From contig CM056740.1 in the NCBI GenBank assembly GCA_029844215.1, forward strand, positions 28,253,873 to 28,317,872: a stretch of DNA of 64,000 nucleotides, in the 5' to 3' direction. A model generated the notes under the pieces. The model was not told the origin of the DNA. It was given only the letters and a program-made list of their open reading frames with translations, and searched no databases. Within the stretch, counting starts at the first letter, position 1, and each line of letters starts with the position of its first letter. The DNA is from Przewalskia tangutica (taxonomy: Eukaryota > Streptophyta > Magnoliopsida > Solanales > Solanaceae). Shown piece after piece: positions 44,376 through 57,110 of this stretch. Made by a program: the position numbers and the translations under genes.

Positions 44376-45610
44376 TATCTACCGCTTTTCTCTAATCACA
44401 GTCCTGCCCTGCAGGGCGCATAGCTGTAGAAGGTAATGAACCAGCCATAGATCCCGTAATCTGTGCTGCCCCACCAGTGCTACCTCCGGTCGGACAGTTT
44501 CTCGCAAAATGGCCTTGCTGGCCGCATGTAAAACAAACTCCCGAACTAGCACGACACTCCCCAAAATGGATTCTACCACATCGGCCACAACGAGGTAGGG
44601 GTGGCTTCAGCTGGCTAACACCCCTGCTCTCCCGAAAATCTGAACCCTTGGAGCCCTGACCTGCTCCTGAATACTCTGGATGCCCTGAAGATTGTGGAGG
44701 ACCACTCTGTACTGGCGGAGGCGCATAACTAGTCTCTCTTTGAGGCGGTCCGCCTCAAAGTCGCCAAAGACCTGTTGTTCGCCTCTTCGCTGATCTTGGT
44801 CATTCGATCGACCTCTCCGCTCACACCCAAGTGCATAAGCTGCACGCGGGCAATGTCCATGCCCTGAAGAGCTACACCAACAAGCCTCGCTAAGTAGTCA
44901 TCTAACCCAGAACGTGGCGGTGTACTCGCCCTCCATATCGCTACTACATCGGGGACATACCGAGCCAATGAGTCGAACTCACATTGTACTCCCGAATCAG
45001 ACGCCGCTCGCCTCAACATCAAAAATCGCCCGAGCCCTCCTCATCTGCGAGGCAAGAAATGTGCAAGAAATGCCTCAAAACTCGTCCCAAACGGTGGAAG
45101 TGCATACTCTCCCGGGACAGCCCACGAATCAAACCACGATCATGCGGATCACGCAGCCGATGCGAACCTAAGACCACCGACTCGGTCTCCAAGCCTTGAT
45201 CACTCGCGATCCAGAATCGCTTGATGAACTCCTCGGATCATCCTCGTGCCTCGACCAGAACTCAAGGGCTACAACTCGTAAAGTCCCATAGCCTCAAACT
45301 ATCCGATCTCGGGTGAACCATGGGTACTATCGAATCGAATCGCTGCATCGGCACTATCTCATGTTCGGCCACGATCACGGCAAGAATCGCCATCTCTTTG
45401 TAACCCATCTCCTGCTCCGGGCTATGGATGGAGGCTCAGTATCGTGGTCTCATCGCCCACCGCTGCCTCTAAACTCTGCTGGGCCGGCGTCGCAAACGCG
45501 CCGTCAAGCACTATCTCGGGTAATGATCGGGCTCGCGCCCGCATCTCTCAGATCCTACTAGCAGCCTCCTCGCTGCCTTGCCCATCTGCCCGGGTTGCCT
45601 GCGGAGGCAT
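44376..45610 (-). pseudogene. EC gag polyprotein, heavily frameshifted
   Basis: Start at the Met of MPPQATRADGQGSEEAASR (45610). Core fragments (Glu-Phe-Asp-Ser-Leu-Ala-Arg-Tyr-Val-Pro, Gly-Leu-Asp-Asp-Tyr) lie in 44729-45022. An intact CX2CX4HX4C knuckle CFTCGQQGHFARNC is readable at about 44495-44535, preceded by CGRCGRIHFGEC. The C-terminal tail is shorter than in EA and ends at the module. At least four small indels break the frame, most at CAG/CTG or C/G runs. Confidence 0.85.
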
Positions 45611-45717
45611 AAGCGGTAAAAACGATATACGCCGAGGGTCCAACTTACAACACACTCTAAGGCACGATCTCAGAATGAGAAGAATGGAAACCAATCCTAA
45701 ATGTCCTGCAGCCTCCT

Positions 45718-45751
45718 GATTATAGATGTGGTGCACAACACACCGATAATC
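45718..45751 (-). promoter_or_regulatory. Leader hairpin with GTGCAC loop (EC)
   Basis: Arms GATTATAGATGTG and CACACCGATAATC around an 8-nt loop with GTGCAC; on the transcript one pair is a G-U wobble and one is a mismatch. Confidence 0.65.
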
Positions 45752-45797
45752 AAGACTCTACTAGACACGGTCTGTAGACACCTTCCGAGGATTAACT

Positions 45798-45809
45798 GAT
45801 CTGATACCA
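45798..45809 (-). other. Primer binding site (EC)
   Basis: Minus strand reads TGGTATCAGATC, a tRNA-Met-type site with one change, next to the LTR start at 45814. Confidence 0.8.
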
Positions 45810-45813
45810 CTTT

Positions 45814-48800
45814 TGTCACGACCCGTTCCGGGGCCCGTGACTGGTGCCTTACCCGGGCACCCAAGTAGTCATACATCAGAGTAATCAGCGGAACATAAAA
45901 ACAAGACATGAAACAACTGTAAAATGAAACACATTTTATCTGAGAGAAAGTCGCCTTTCGGCATATATAAATACAAAGTTTGAACAGTTTAATCCTTTTT
46001 ACAAACCCTGCCCACAACAGTACTACAAACCTCTAAGAATGTAGCGACAACTATGGCGGGACAGGGCCCCGCCATGCCCTTGAATGTACAAGAACTTACA
46101 GACTCAGGGTAACATACCAAAAGATAAGCCTCCGGAGAAACGGAGCTTCCCAAAACGCTGATTTGTGATCCTAGAAGCGAGGATCGACAACCGATGTACC
46201 TCTACTGCGCAGATGAACGCACTTCGGGCGAGGTCGATAACAGTACCAAGTATGTGAAATCGAAAATATCAGAACGAAATCATAACAGTCTAAAACAAAA
46301 CAGGAGACATGTATGATAACAAAACTACAGTTCACAATATAAAAGCAGTCATGTCAAGTCAGGGACTCACGCCCTCAATGTCATCACTCAAATATAACCC
46401 GCACAACTACCGTGCGCCGGCGATCTTACCTCGGTATAAGCATGGCCATGGAACCATCCTAATGGAAGCATACCCGTGGGCCACCCATCGTCGGTATGTC
46501 CAAAGGAAATAACAAGCTAACAATCAGAATGGAAGCATACTCGTGGGCCACCCATCGTGTCAGTATGTCCAAGCCAATAACAAGATAACACTCCTAATGG
46601 AAGCATACCCTTGGGCCACCCATCGTGTCAGTATGTCCAAAAGGAAGTAACAAGATAACAATAAAAAATGGAAGCATACTCGTGGGCCACCCATCGTGTC
46701 AGTATGTCCAAAACAAATACCAAGATAACTCTCCTCATGGACGCATACCCGGGCCACCCATCGTGTCAAGATGTCCAAAAGGATCGATTAGTGGAAGCAT
46801 ACCCGGCCACCCATCGTGTCGGTATGTCCATGAATCAATCGATAGCCTACTCCAACGAGACGCCAGAGCACAGAAATACAACACTTGCACAACAAAGGCT
46901 ATCACCACAAGCATAGGCAAGTTTAATCATACTCACAGACATTTATTTTATTACAACAAATCCGGGTTTTAACCCCAAAGTTCTACATACATCTATCCTT
47001 TCAAAAAGACCTCTTTTTACGTAAAAACAACTCGATACTATTATCCGTAGTACCAAATACGTTCATGTTTTAAAATCAAGTACTTTACACTATTTTAAAC
47101 CAAGTGGCTTACACTTTTAGAACAACGTCAAGTAACAACATTCTTTTCCGAAAGTTCAAGTTTGCCTAATTTCAGATACTCATGTCTTTTAGTTTCGAAA
47201 GATTTCATAGTTCATAGTCGTACTCTCTTTTAAAACAATTGAGTAACGTATGCCTTATGTGTGAGTAGGTTATTCTTGTTTATAACAATCTTATTAAAGC
47301 AGCCATGATCTAGGAAATGTAATATCATTTTGTCTCATCTTAGCTTCTATGCAGATGGAGGTTTCTGCTGGTTTTAATAATACTTAATTATTCAATACAT
47401 TTCCTTTTATTAGCACTGCAGTGGTTTGTTCGATATTTATTCTGATTTCCGAAATCAGTAAAACATTATCCCTTTTAAAAACCAAGTACTCATTACTCAC
47501 GAATGAGGTTTCACACTTATTAACAAAATTCATATTAATTCAATTAAGTCAACCGTTCCTTTTATCACTCTTAAGTCGTTATACCTAACTTCCCATAAAG
47601 CTAGTATAACTTAAGCTTTCAAAACCAAGTATTACTCTTCTTTCGAAAACGGTTCTTAATTCTTTTGAAATACTTCAAGATTCTTATTATTCAGGCTTAA
47701 GTCAAAAGACATTGCCGTAAAACTACGTTCAGTTAACACCCGTTCGTCTTCCGTACTATATTTATATTCTTTTAAAATATCATGCTCAAGAGTATAGGAA
47801 GAATCACATACCTTGCGACGATTATCGACTATTAGCAAATAGCTCCAAAGTACTGTAATCCTGCTAGCCTTTTCACTTCTTCGAGTAGAATACGCTACTC
47901 GCAGTACTTCAACCTATAATGGTCATACAAGTCTATCAACGTCTAGACTACTCTGTAAAATACTTCTAGATACAGATTCCTTTATTCTAAGGAAAATTGG
48001 GCAGCACTCTACCCGCCAAACTACACAAGTCGATCAGAATACATTCTATGTAAGTACAAAGGCGATCTTCTTCTTTAATAATCTTCTGATTCAATTCTCT
48101 TCTTTATTACCATCCTTATATGAATCTTATATTCATTTCTATACTACTACAGTATGTAATTTCCAATTACAATAGAAGGACAATAGTATTTACCTCGATA
48201 AGCCCAAAATTATCCAAGTTTATATGTCGATCCTGAGCAACGTTTAGCTCCTATTCTGAACGCTCCAACCCGCTCCAAACAGCCCTTAGAAGTTCTACGC
48301 AACTTCTTCGTAATACTTCAACTCGCTATGAAGATTTCCTTAGGGTTTTGTTTAGTGGCTAAAGGAAGTATAATAGTATTTCTGGGCTTTTAGTATAGGT
48401 GTAACCTTGGAATACTACAAGGTATTTGGGCCAAGGTATTTTGGAATAGTAACAATACTTGGAGAATACTTTTCTACCAAGGGGGGGTGTATTTTACGAG
48501 AACAACTCAAGGTGGGGTACCTCGGCTAAGACTACTAGGAAGGGGTACCTCTGCCAAGGCTCACAAAGGGGGAGGAGGCTTGGACAAAACTCTACACTAA
48601 GGGGGAGAGATTTTTGAGACTTGGAAAATGATTTTTGGATGAAGATTTAGTCTTGCATTGGAGGGGTATTTATAGGCCAATCAATGGCCAAGATCAAGCC
48701 AAGTGGTGGGCAAGTGGAGGGTCAAGATTTGGACATGTGTTTGTGGGTCCCACTTGCTCATCAACTACACAAAAATATCTCAAAATATCCTACCAACTCC

Positions 48801-49092
48801 TTGACCAAAACAAGGCCAAAAAAACGTGCAAAGAACTCCCACTTGGCCGTCCACTTGAGGGTGACAAGTGTCACCCTCTCGTTGGTCCAAAATATTTCAT
48901 CTCTCGGAAAAATCCGCAAAAATTATAAATGACATAGCCGTAATTTTCCCTACGCAAAGTTTGGAAAACGTTTCGTCGAAAAACAATTCGTTTCGGGGGT
49001 TGTGTACAAATTTCGACCCTATGCCTAACTTAAGGCTCAAACTTTTGTACGTACGTCCTCACGTACATACTCTGGAAATACGGGGTATAACA
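45814..49092 (-). mobile_element. EC 5' LTR
   Basis: 3279 bp, TGTCACGACCCG to GGGGTATAACA. Hairpins 46040-46230, array 46460-46830, TATA (minus) 48667-48674, palindrome 48857-48878. Confidence 0.93.
46460..46830 (-). repeat. 65-70 bp array in EC 5' LTR
   Basis: Six copies of the ATGGAAGCATACYCG..CCACCCATCGTGTC unit; sister of 40815-41180. Confidence 0.88.
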
Positions 49093-49097
49093 TGGGA
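49093..49097. other. Target site duplication TGGGA, right of EC
   Basis: Right-hand copy of 30634-30638. Confidence 0.92.
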
Positions 49098-49415
49098 TGA
49101 GTTACAGAGGAATTCCTTGGTCACTTCTTGCCTCCAGAAATGAGGATGGCCAGAGTTGATAGATTCCTACAGTTGAGACAGAGTGGCAGGACCATTCACG
49201 AGTATAGCCTGGAGTTTGATTTATTGGCCAGGTACGCACGCACTATAGTAGCGGATATGCAAGATAGGGTGCATCGCTACGTGATGGGACTGGACCACTA
49301 TTTGGTTAATGGATGTTTGGCAGTGGCTCTTCAGTCGGGCATGAATATTGCTCGTATCCAGCCATATGCACATGGAGTAGAGGACCGACATAGAGGTCGT
49401 CAGTCAGACAAAGAT
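49098..49415 (+). pseudogene. E2 gag, middle part
   Basis: Continues E2 gag after EC. A one-base loss near 49105-49115 shifts the frame. It then reads MPPEMRMARVDRFLQLRQSG, EYSLEFDLLARYARTIV, DRVHRYVMGLDHYL and VALQSGMNIARIQ to about 49415, where EE is inserted after AAGAT. The zinc knuckle and pol of E2 lie to the right of the window, if present. Confidence 0.85.
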
Positions 49416-52400
49416 TGTCACGACCCGACCCCGAGTCCGCGACTGGTGCCCTACCTGGACACCCTTACAGGTATACATCAGAGATAATCAGCGGACATAC
49501 ATAAACTCAACAAGAAATAAATAACAGGTTAGCCGATGAGGCTACCTCCCTGGATATATATATATATATACGTAAATACAAAAGCAGTTACCTTTTTTTT
49601 TTTTTACAAACCGACCCACAAGATATGACTACAGACCTCTAAGAGTTTTGACATAACAACTGTGACGGGACAGGGCCCCGCCATACCCCTGAATGTACAT
49701 AAATCTATAACCTCAGGGAACTGTACCAAAAGACAAGCCTCCGGAGAAATGGAGCTTTCCAAGAACTGAACAGTGATCCTAAGAATGAGGATCAACAAGC
49801 TATGTACCTCAACACATGGCATTTAACGCAGCCGAAGGAGGTCAGTACAAAATATGTACCAAGTATGTAAAACTGAAAGTACTGTAATTTAAATCATAAA
49901 GTCCAGATATAAAAAGCTGGAGACAAGTATGATAATCCAATTAACAGTACAACCGTGCCTTGTCGAAACGAAAGTAATGAAAGTCATTTTACCTTTTTAA
50001 AGACTATTTCAACACATGAACAATAGTCACACCAAGGCTAGGGACACAAGCCCTCAAAATCATCACACAGTCCAGTAAGGGTCTTAAGCCCGCAAAACAT
50101 CAAAGCATGCCCGTGGAATCCTCCATCACTGCCGACAGCCGTAAGTGTAAAATATATCCATGTAACACGCCCGTGGAATCCTAACTCACTGTCGGCGTGC
50201 ACATATGCAATATATATATATATATCTCATGCCCGTGGAATCCCTCATCTCGAGTACATGACTTCATGAAGAGCTAATCCATGGGGTAATAATAATATAT
50301 AACATGCCCGTGGAATCTCTCATCTCGGGTACATGTCTTCATGGGGAACTAGTCCATGGAGTAATAGTATATAACATGGTCGCATGCCCCGGAATCCTTC
50401 ATCGTATAAGCATTTCCATGGAGTAATAATAGTATATAACATGCCCGTGGAATCCCTCATCTCGGATACATGTCTTCATAGGGAGCTAGTCCATGGAGTA
50501 ATAATAGTATCCGGGAATTTAACCCGCATCATGGTCGCATGCCCCGGAATCCCTCATCGTATAAGCATGTCCATGGATCAATCACAATGGAAGCATACCC
50601 GTGGAATCCTTCATCACTGTCGGTACGTCCAAGTAAATTCACAACAAGACAGCCGACCCTCCAACCGAGAGTCACGGCAGCGTAAAAATATAATACTTGC
50701 ACTCATGGGCTATCGCAAGCAAGCATAGGCAAGTTCATAAACTCTTTAGACTTTCATTATCAACCAAAAATGAATTTCATTTTATAAACTCAAGGCACTT
50801 TCGTGTCACATAAAAATTTGGGAATTTAACCCAAAGTACTACGTACTTCCATTCTTTTCAAGAGACTCCTTTTTATATAAAACCCCAAGATACTAACACC
50901 CATAGTATCAAGACTTGTCTACATTTCAAACAAGTCACTACACTTTTAGAAATATTTTTTTAGGCTTCTAAATCAAGTGACCCTTACTTTAAAACTTTAA
51001 GCAATTGATGCCTTTAAATCAAATTGCCCTTTTTTATTTCAAGTCATTTATCTTTGTTTACATTACTATAGAAAACCATCCCTTTAACTCTCCATAAAGT
51101 TGTTATAATCAACTTCCCATAAAGCTGTTATACTAACTTTACGCTTTAGAAACTAAGACATCTTTAACCTTTCATAAAGCCGTTATAACTAACTTCCCAG
51201 AAAGCCGTTATAACTCTTTATGTTTTAGACAAATTCATTCTTTTTATAACCAAGAGACTTATACTTTCAAAACCAAGTATCATATACTTTCAAATCAAGT
51301 TACATAACTTTCAAAATACTTCAAGTCTCTTAACTTTAGAAATCAAGTTTCTTAACTTTAGAATAGTTTAAGTAATCAATACTTTCCAAATCAAGTAATC
51401 TTTCCAGGTAACATCAAGTCACATATACTTTTCGAAAAACAAGGCAAGGATACCAAAATGAAACCGAATTCATTTTTAACCATGTACGTCCACCGTACTA
51501 TACATTTATAAAACTCATGCTCAAGAAGATAGGGAAAGTTCTACATACCTCTCCGGCTCAATCCACTTGCCGAGTTGAACACGCCGCGCGTAGGATATCA
51601 ACCTATAATGACCATAATACGCCTAGCAACTTCTAGATTTCAACGTAGAATATTTCTAAGTGTAAAGCTTCCTATTCTACGGAAAATTGGGCAGCACTTC
51701 CTTTGTTTTTACATACTTTTCCACCTTTTCAAGGCCCGAAAATCAATAACCAACATGCCACATTTAAGGCTCAACCAATCAACTAATCAAAGGGGATTAC
51801 ACGCCTAGCCGGACGTGTAAAATTCTGCCCCACAAATAATATAAAACTGTCCATTAATCCAAAGCCATATTCGGCTACAATGTATCGCTACAATATCAAT
51901 TCTCTTTCAATTTCCTTTTAAATCCAAGTTGTTATTCCAACATGTTATACACCCTATAAAAATTATAACAACTATAAATCCTTTCTTCCTTAACATGCGA
52001 CGATTGTAACTATCGACCAAATTGATTACAACATTAATGACTAACATGCCCATTTTCGGTTTATAACATGTCGACATGATCCAAATTTTTTCAAACTTTA
52101 ATCTAAATACCACATGCTCATTTATCAACTACTATAACATGTAATCTTCAATCACATTAAGAAGATGAAGATTTTACCTCAATAAGCCCTAATAATATCC
52201 AAGCATCAAAGTCGATCCTTAGCAACTTTAGCTCATCTTCTTACGTTCCAATCCGCTCCAAGCACTCCTTAGAAGCTCATGAAGAACTCCTCTTCAAGTT
52301 CCAACTTCAAAGTTGAAGAACACCTTAGGTTTTCATCTTGCGACTAACGTAAAAACGTGGGTTTTCCGGGATTTTTGTGTTGAGATATCCTTAGAATACC

Positions 52401-53032
52401 TTTAGGAACCTTGGGTTTGAATATTGTGATTTAAGAAGCAATATTGCAAAAAAAAATCTTTTTCTTTGTGCTATGGCCGAGAGCCTCCTAAAGGCTAGCA
52501 CAATGTTCTTGAAAATTTTCTAAGTATGGAACTTGTCTTGCTACTAGTGTAGATAAATACTAAAATCAAGGGCTTGGATCAAGGTAAATGTGTGGCTAGG
52601 ATGTGGTCAATTTTTAGTCAATAATGTCAAGCTTCCACTTGTTTATTGACTTAGTCAATTCTTTATTCATCCAACATAAGCATGTGGAGGGTGACACGTG
52701 TCGCCCTCCCATTGGTCTAAAATATTTCGTTTTCCAAAATATTTATAATTGGCCAAAATATCGGAAACCTCGTGGGCCCCACAAAAACGTAAAATTTCTC
52801 GAGTGGGCCCTACGTATCCAACTCTGAAAATAAAATTCCATAATTCCGATAAATTCTAAAAGTATTAAATAACAAATTCGGGAACCCAATTCTCATTAAC
52901 GAACAATTTTCCTTCCCGTGGCTCGAAATCATATTCCGTAGGAAAAAGCAATCCTTCTTTCGTTTCAATCTTAAAGTCGTACTTTCTCACATACGTTCTC
53001 TTAAACATGTCCTGAAATTACGGGGTGTAACA
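49416..53032 (-). mobile_element. EE 3' LTR
   Basis: 3617 bp, TGTCACGACCCG to GGGGTGTAACA. Hairpins 49660-49840, array 50100-50620, TTATAAC/CTTTATG motifs about 51090-51230, palindrome with CACGTG core 52686-52709. No TATAAATA at the usual place; the corresponding area (about 52540-52570) has decayed. A TA microsatellite is at about 49556-49573 and a T run at about 49590-49605. Confidence 0.92.
50100..50620 (-). repeat. Array of ~60-75 bp CATGCCCGTGGAATCC units (EE 3' LTR)
   Basis: Copies of CATGCCCGTGGAATCC followed by CTCATCTCGGGTACATG and CTAGTCCATGGAGTAATA, seven or more, with a TA microsatellite near 50208-50224. Sister array from 63030 in the 5' LTR. Confidence 0.88.
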
Positions 53033-53146
53033 TTCTCCCCCCCTTAGAAACATTCGTCCCCAAATGTTCTTTCGAGGCTCCATCTAAGCAGATATCGGCA
53101 TAGTCCCCTTCTTTCTAAATCTCATCACACCCTTCACGGGTGATAC
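53033..53146 (-). pseudogene. EE integrase end and polypurine tract
   Basis: On the minus strand: VSP-x-KGVMRF-x-KKG, then immediate decay into the GACGAATGTTTCTAAGG flank and purine tract next to the LTR. The GPY/F and chromodomain segments present in EB are deleted. Reading continues into 56553 if S2 and one GATAC copy are ignored. Confidence 0.75.
53142..53146. other. Target site duplication GATAC, left of S2
   Basis: Matches GATAC at 56553-56557. Confidence 0.93.
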
Positions 53147-53552
53147 TGTTATACCCCGTATTTCCAGAGTATGTACGTGGGGGACGTACGTAGAAATTTT
53201 CGAACTTCTTTAGGCTTGGCCGAATTCTTTTTGTGCACAACACCCGGTTAGAGTCGTTTTTCGACGAAACGTTTCCACAGCTTCCGTAGGGGAATTTCCG
53301 GCTATGTCATTTATTATTTTTGCGGATTTTTCCGAGAGACGAAACATTTTGGACCAACAAGAGGGCGACACTTGTCACCCTCTAATTGGTGGGAGTGGGC
53401 GGTAATGTGATGGACGATTTGGCCTTGTTGGTCAAGGGGAGTTGGTAGGATATTTTGTGTGTTAGTTGGTCAAGGACACTTGGTTGAATCTTGGCCCTAC
53501 ACTTGCCTTGCACTTGGCAAGATCTTGGCCATTGATTGGCCTTCACTTGACC

Positions 53553-53560
53553 TATAAATA
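53553..53560 (+). promoter_or_regulatory. TATA box of S2
   Basis: TATAAATA after CTTGACC, as in EB; followed by GATGAATTCTTCATC, a near-perfect inverted repeat. Confidence 0.72.
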
Positions 53561-55478
53561 CCCCTCTCCCTTTGATGAATTCTTCATCCTTTCCACAAAT
53601 CTCTAAGTGTTAAAAATCTCTCCCTCTCCCTCAACCTTGAAATCGTCCAACACCCCTCCCCTTTGTTAAGGCCTTTGGCCGAGAGCCTCCCCCCTCCCCC
53701 TTTGTGGTGTCTAGCCGTGGGGTACCCCCCCCCCTAGCCTAGTTGTTTTCGTATAATACCCCTTGTTGTGGTATAGAAATACTCTCCTAGTATTGTTATA
53801 ATGTCCAAATACCTTGGCCCAAATACCTTGTAGTATTCCCAAGGTTACACTTATACAAAAGCCCAGAAAATACGATTATACTTCCTTTAGCCACAAAAAC
53901 GAAACCCTAAGGAAATCTTCACCCGTTGTTGAAGTTGTAAGTAGAAGTTGGTTAGAACTTCTAAGGGTTGTTTGGAGCGCTCGGAGTAGGAGCTAAGCGT
54001 TGCTCAGGATCGACTTTATACTTGGATAATTTTGGGCTTATCGAGGTAAACACTACTGTCCTTCTATTGTAATTGGAAATTACATGTTAGAATATATAGT
54101 TGAAGTATACTATATATAGAACTGAACTTAGTATTGTGGCAATGTCTTTTGACTTAAGCCTGAAGAATAAAGAAAAGAACTGAACTGTATTTACATTGGA
54201 CTGTATTGCAGTAGACTTGTGTAATATTACTGAGTAGAATTGTACACGTCCGGTTAGACGTGTAAACCCCCCCCCCCCTGGTTGGCTTGGTAGCCGGCTT
54301 CGGTAGAAGAGGAGATTTACGCTGTTGCGGGGGGGGAGGTGCTGCCGAATTTTCTGTAGAGAAATGGAACCTTGTGTTTTGAAGTTAATAGACGTTTGTG
54401 ACCTTTTTAGGTGAAAGTACTAAGAGTAGCGTATTCTACTTGAGGAGTGGAAAGGGCTAGCAAGGTTGTAGTACTTGGAGCTTTTTGCTTATTGTCGATA
54501 CTCGTCGCGAGGTATGTGAACCCCTTCCTATCTCTTCTAGCATGATATGTGTGAACTATGTAGTACGGTAGACGTACGTGTTAATCGTGTTTGATTGTTC
54601 TTAAACATAAAGTGTTATAACGGCTTTATGGGAAGTTGGTTATAATGACTTTATGTAGGTAAGAAAATACTTTGTGGTTTTAAAAGGTAATCGATGTGAA
54701 TTATAAGCTAGTTATAATAAAGAACTTGATGTATTTCAAAAGATTTATAAATCGTTTTGAAGGAGAGTAACACTTGGTTTTAAAGGTTTTAAAAAGAGTT
54801 ATACTAGCTTTATGGGAGTTAGGTATAATGTCTTAAGAGAGGTAAAGAAAATGGTTTACTGATGTTAGAAGTTAAGAGACTTGATCTTATAAGATAAGAG
54901 ACTTAACTTATTTGTTTTAATGTGAATGTTTGTGTGAAACCTCATTCGTGAGTAATGAGTATTTGGTTTTATTTAAAGGGATAATGTTTTACTGATTTCG
55001 GAAATCAGAATGTGTATCGACAGACCACTGCAGCGTTAATAAAGGAAAATGTATTGAATAATGATGTATCGTATTAAAACCGTAGAAACCTCCATCCGCA
55101 TAGAAACTAAGATGAGACAAAATGATATTACATTTTCTAGATCATGGTCAGTAATAAGAATGTTGTAAACAAGAATAACCTACTCTCACGTGAGACATAT
55201 ATTACTCAATTGTTCTAAAAGGAATCAAGTGATTAAGTTTGGGAACTATGAAACCATTTGAAAATGAAGCTTGAGTAATTGAAACTAGGCAAACCGAACT
55301 TAGGAAAAGAATGTTGTTACTTGATTTCGAAAAGGGAATGTGGGTTGGTCATTCTAATACTACGGGTATCGGGTGACTTTTATAAAAGTAATGGATCTCT
55401 TTTAAAAGAACTTAACGTATGTAGTACTTGGGGTTAAAAACCCGGACTTTGGCATAAAATGAAAGTACTTTGAGCTGT

Positions 55479-55555
55479 TGTGAAACTTGCCTATGCTTGT
55501 TGTTGTGAAACTTGCCTATGCTTGTTGTTGTGAAACTTGCCTATGCTTGTGATGA
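55479..55555 (+). repeat. 25-bp direct repeat, three copies
   Basis: TGTGAAACTTGCCTATGCTTG repeated at 25-bp spacing, a small expansion of a sequence that is single-copy in the other LTRs. Confidence 0.9.
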
Positions 55556-55654
55556 TAGCCTTTGTTGTGCAAGTGTGGTATTTCGTATTACCGCTCTCGA
55601 TGAGGCGGTTGACTTGTTGAGAACTTACTTGGACGTCTTTGGCGGTGATGGAGA

Positions 55655-55970
55655 ATTCCACGTATGTTTCCATTTTGATTATCGCTTGTTGATGTCACAT
55701 GGACATGTCTACACCGATGCAGTATTCCGGGGGCATGCGGCCATGCGGCCGGGTTGATTACCCGTTATATGGTTATTACTGCAACATGGACGTGTCTACA
55801 CCGATGCAGTATTCCGGGGGCATGTGGCCATGCGGGTTGACCACCCAGATATCATATTGAGGTTACATGGGCATGTCTACACCGTCGCGATTCCGGGTAC
55901 GCGTGCGCCTTGTTATTATTGTTGCATCATGGACATGTCTACACCGTCGCGATTCCGGGCATGCGCCATG
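55655..55970 (+). repeat. Array of CATGGACATGTCTACACCG units in S2
   Basis: Four copies of a 60-85 bp unit with CATGGACATGTCTACACCG and GCAGTATTCCGGG; the last two show the CGCGATTCCGGG version. Confidence 0.85.
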
Positions 55971-56552
55971 ATGCGAACATGATGGATGTTGTGGGCGTGA
56001 GACCCATAGTTATATTTGAGTGGTGACTTTGAGGCGTGAGTCCACGACTTGATCGCTTATGTTGCATCGTATTTTGGTTATCATACATGTCTCCCGCTTT
56101 TAGGCTATTATGATTTCATTTACAGATTTGATTTCACATACTGTACTTGCTTGACCTCCTTCGGCTGCGTTCATGCCAGCAGAGTACATCGGTCGTGGAT
56201 CCCCGCTCTTAGGATCTCATTTCAGCGTGTTGAAAGCTCGTTCCTTCGAGGCTTATCTTTGGTATGTTTCCTGAGTTGTAGGTTCTTGTACATTCGTGGT
56301 ATGGCGAGCCCCGTCCGTCATAGCCGTGTAAATCTTAGAGGTCAGAGTAATCGTTGTGTGGTTTGTAAAAAGGATAACTGTTCGGGTTTTTATGTATATA
56401 TACTGAAGGCAACTGTTTTGGTTGGCCTGTTTATTTATCATGTCTCTCATTTCATGTTTAAAGTTTTTATTTCCGCTGGTTTTCTCTGATGTTGTATCGC
56501 TAGGGTGCCCGGGGTAAGGCACCAGTCACGGGCCCGGTTACGGGTCGTGACA

Positions 56553-57110
56553 GATACCTTCAAGAAGACCCAGTCGTCAACCTGAAACTCAAGTGTCGAC
56601 GTCGATTATCTGCATAAGACTTCTATCGACTCTGAGCTGCTAGTAACCTCTCCTGGATAAGCTTTCACTTATCCACATCCTGCTGAATTAAGTCTGGGCC
56701 AACTACCTGAACCTCGCCAACATCGAACCAACCGATCGGCGACCTACACCTCCGCCCATACAAGGCCTCATAAAGTGCCATCCGAATACTGGAATGGTAG
56801 CTGTTATAATACATAAACTCAACAAGAGGCAAATAATCCTCCCAGCTACCCCTGAAATCAATAACACAGGCCCGTAACCTATCCTTAAATGTCTGGATAA
56901 CATGTCCTGCCTGTCTGTCGGTCTGAGGGTGAAATGCAACACTGAGACTCACCTGTGTCCCCAATCCCTTCTGGAAAAACCTCCAGAAGCTAGCGGTAAA
57001 CTGGGCTCATCTGTCTGTCAAAAATAAATGTAGGAACCCCGTGCAGTCTCATAATCTTCCTAATATATAATCTCGTAAAATCCTCAATTGCCTCAACACA
57101 ATACTTTTCC
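56553..57110 (-). pseudogene. EE integrase, core second half to C-terminus
   Basis: Minus strand. Open at 56665-56964 with HPQTDRQAGHVIQTFKDRL, WEDYLPLVEFMYYNSYHSSI (catalytic Glu), YGRRCRSPIGWFDVGE and VVGPDLIQQDVDK. Upstream, around 56970-57105, another frame gives the SDR-x-x-QF-type second-Asp region with a stop. Downstream (56553-56664) are pieces of the basic segment and DDWVFLK before the S2 junction. The N-terminal zinc finger and first catalytic Asp are absent; the module follows instead. Confidence 0.88.

Larger units (their letters stand above)
30639..49092 (-). mobile_element. EC: gag-only non-autonomous element, interrupted by ED
   Basis: Minus-strand element in E2 gag. 3' LTR is 30639-30946 plus 40480-43469, internal 43470-45813, 5' LTR 45814-49092. 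Internal organisation is the same as EA: primer site, hairpin, gag, non-coding module, polypurine tract, no pol. TGGGA duplications flank it. Without ED it would be about 8.9 kb. Confidence 0.92.
53147..56552 (+). mobile_element. S2: solo LTR in EE integrase
   Basis: 3406 bp, TGTTATACCCCG to GGGTCGTGACA, with GATAC on both sides and no internal sequence. TATA 53553-53560, donor-like GTAAAC at 54046, acceptor-like CCTTTTTAG ending 54410, donor-like GTATGT at 54512, arrays 55479-55555 and 55655-55970, hairpins 56150-56310. A C run (about 54268-54279) and a G run (about 54330) are prone to length error. Confidence 0.94.

Noticed and set aside
50100..50620. Regular repeats resembling a CRISPR array
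   Set aside because: Units differ from one another, there is no constant repeat with unique spacers, no cas genes, and the setting is a plant LTR.
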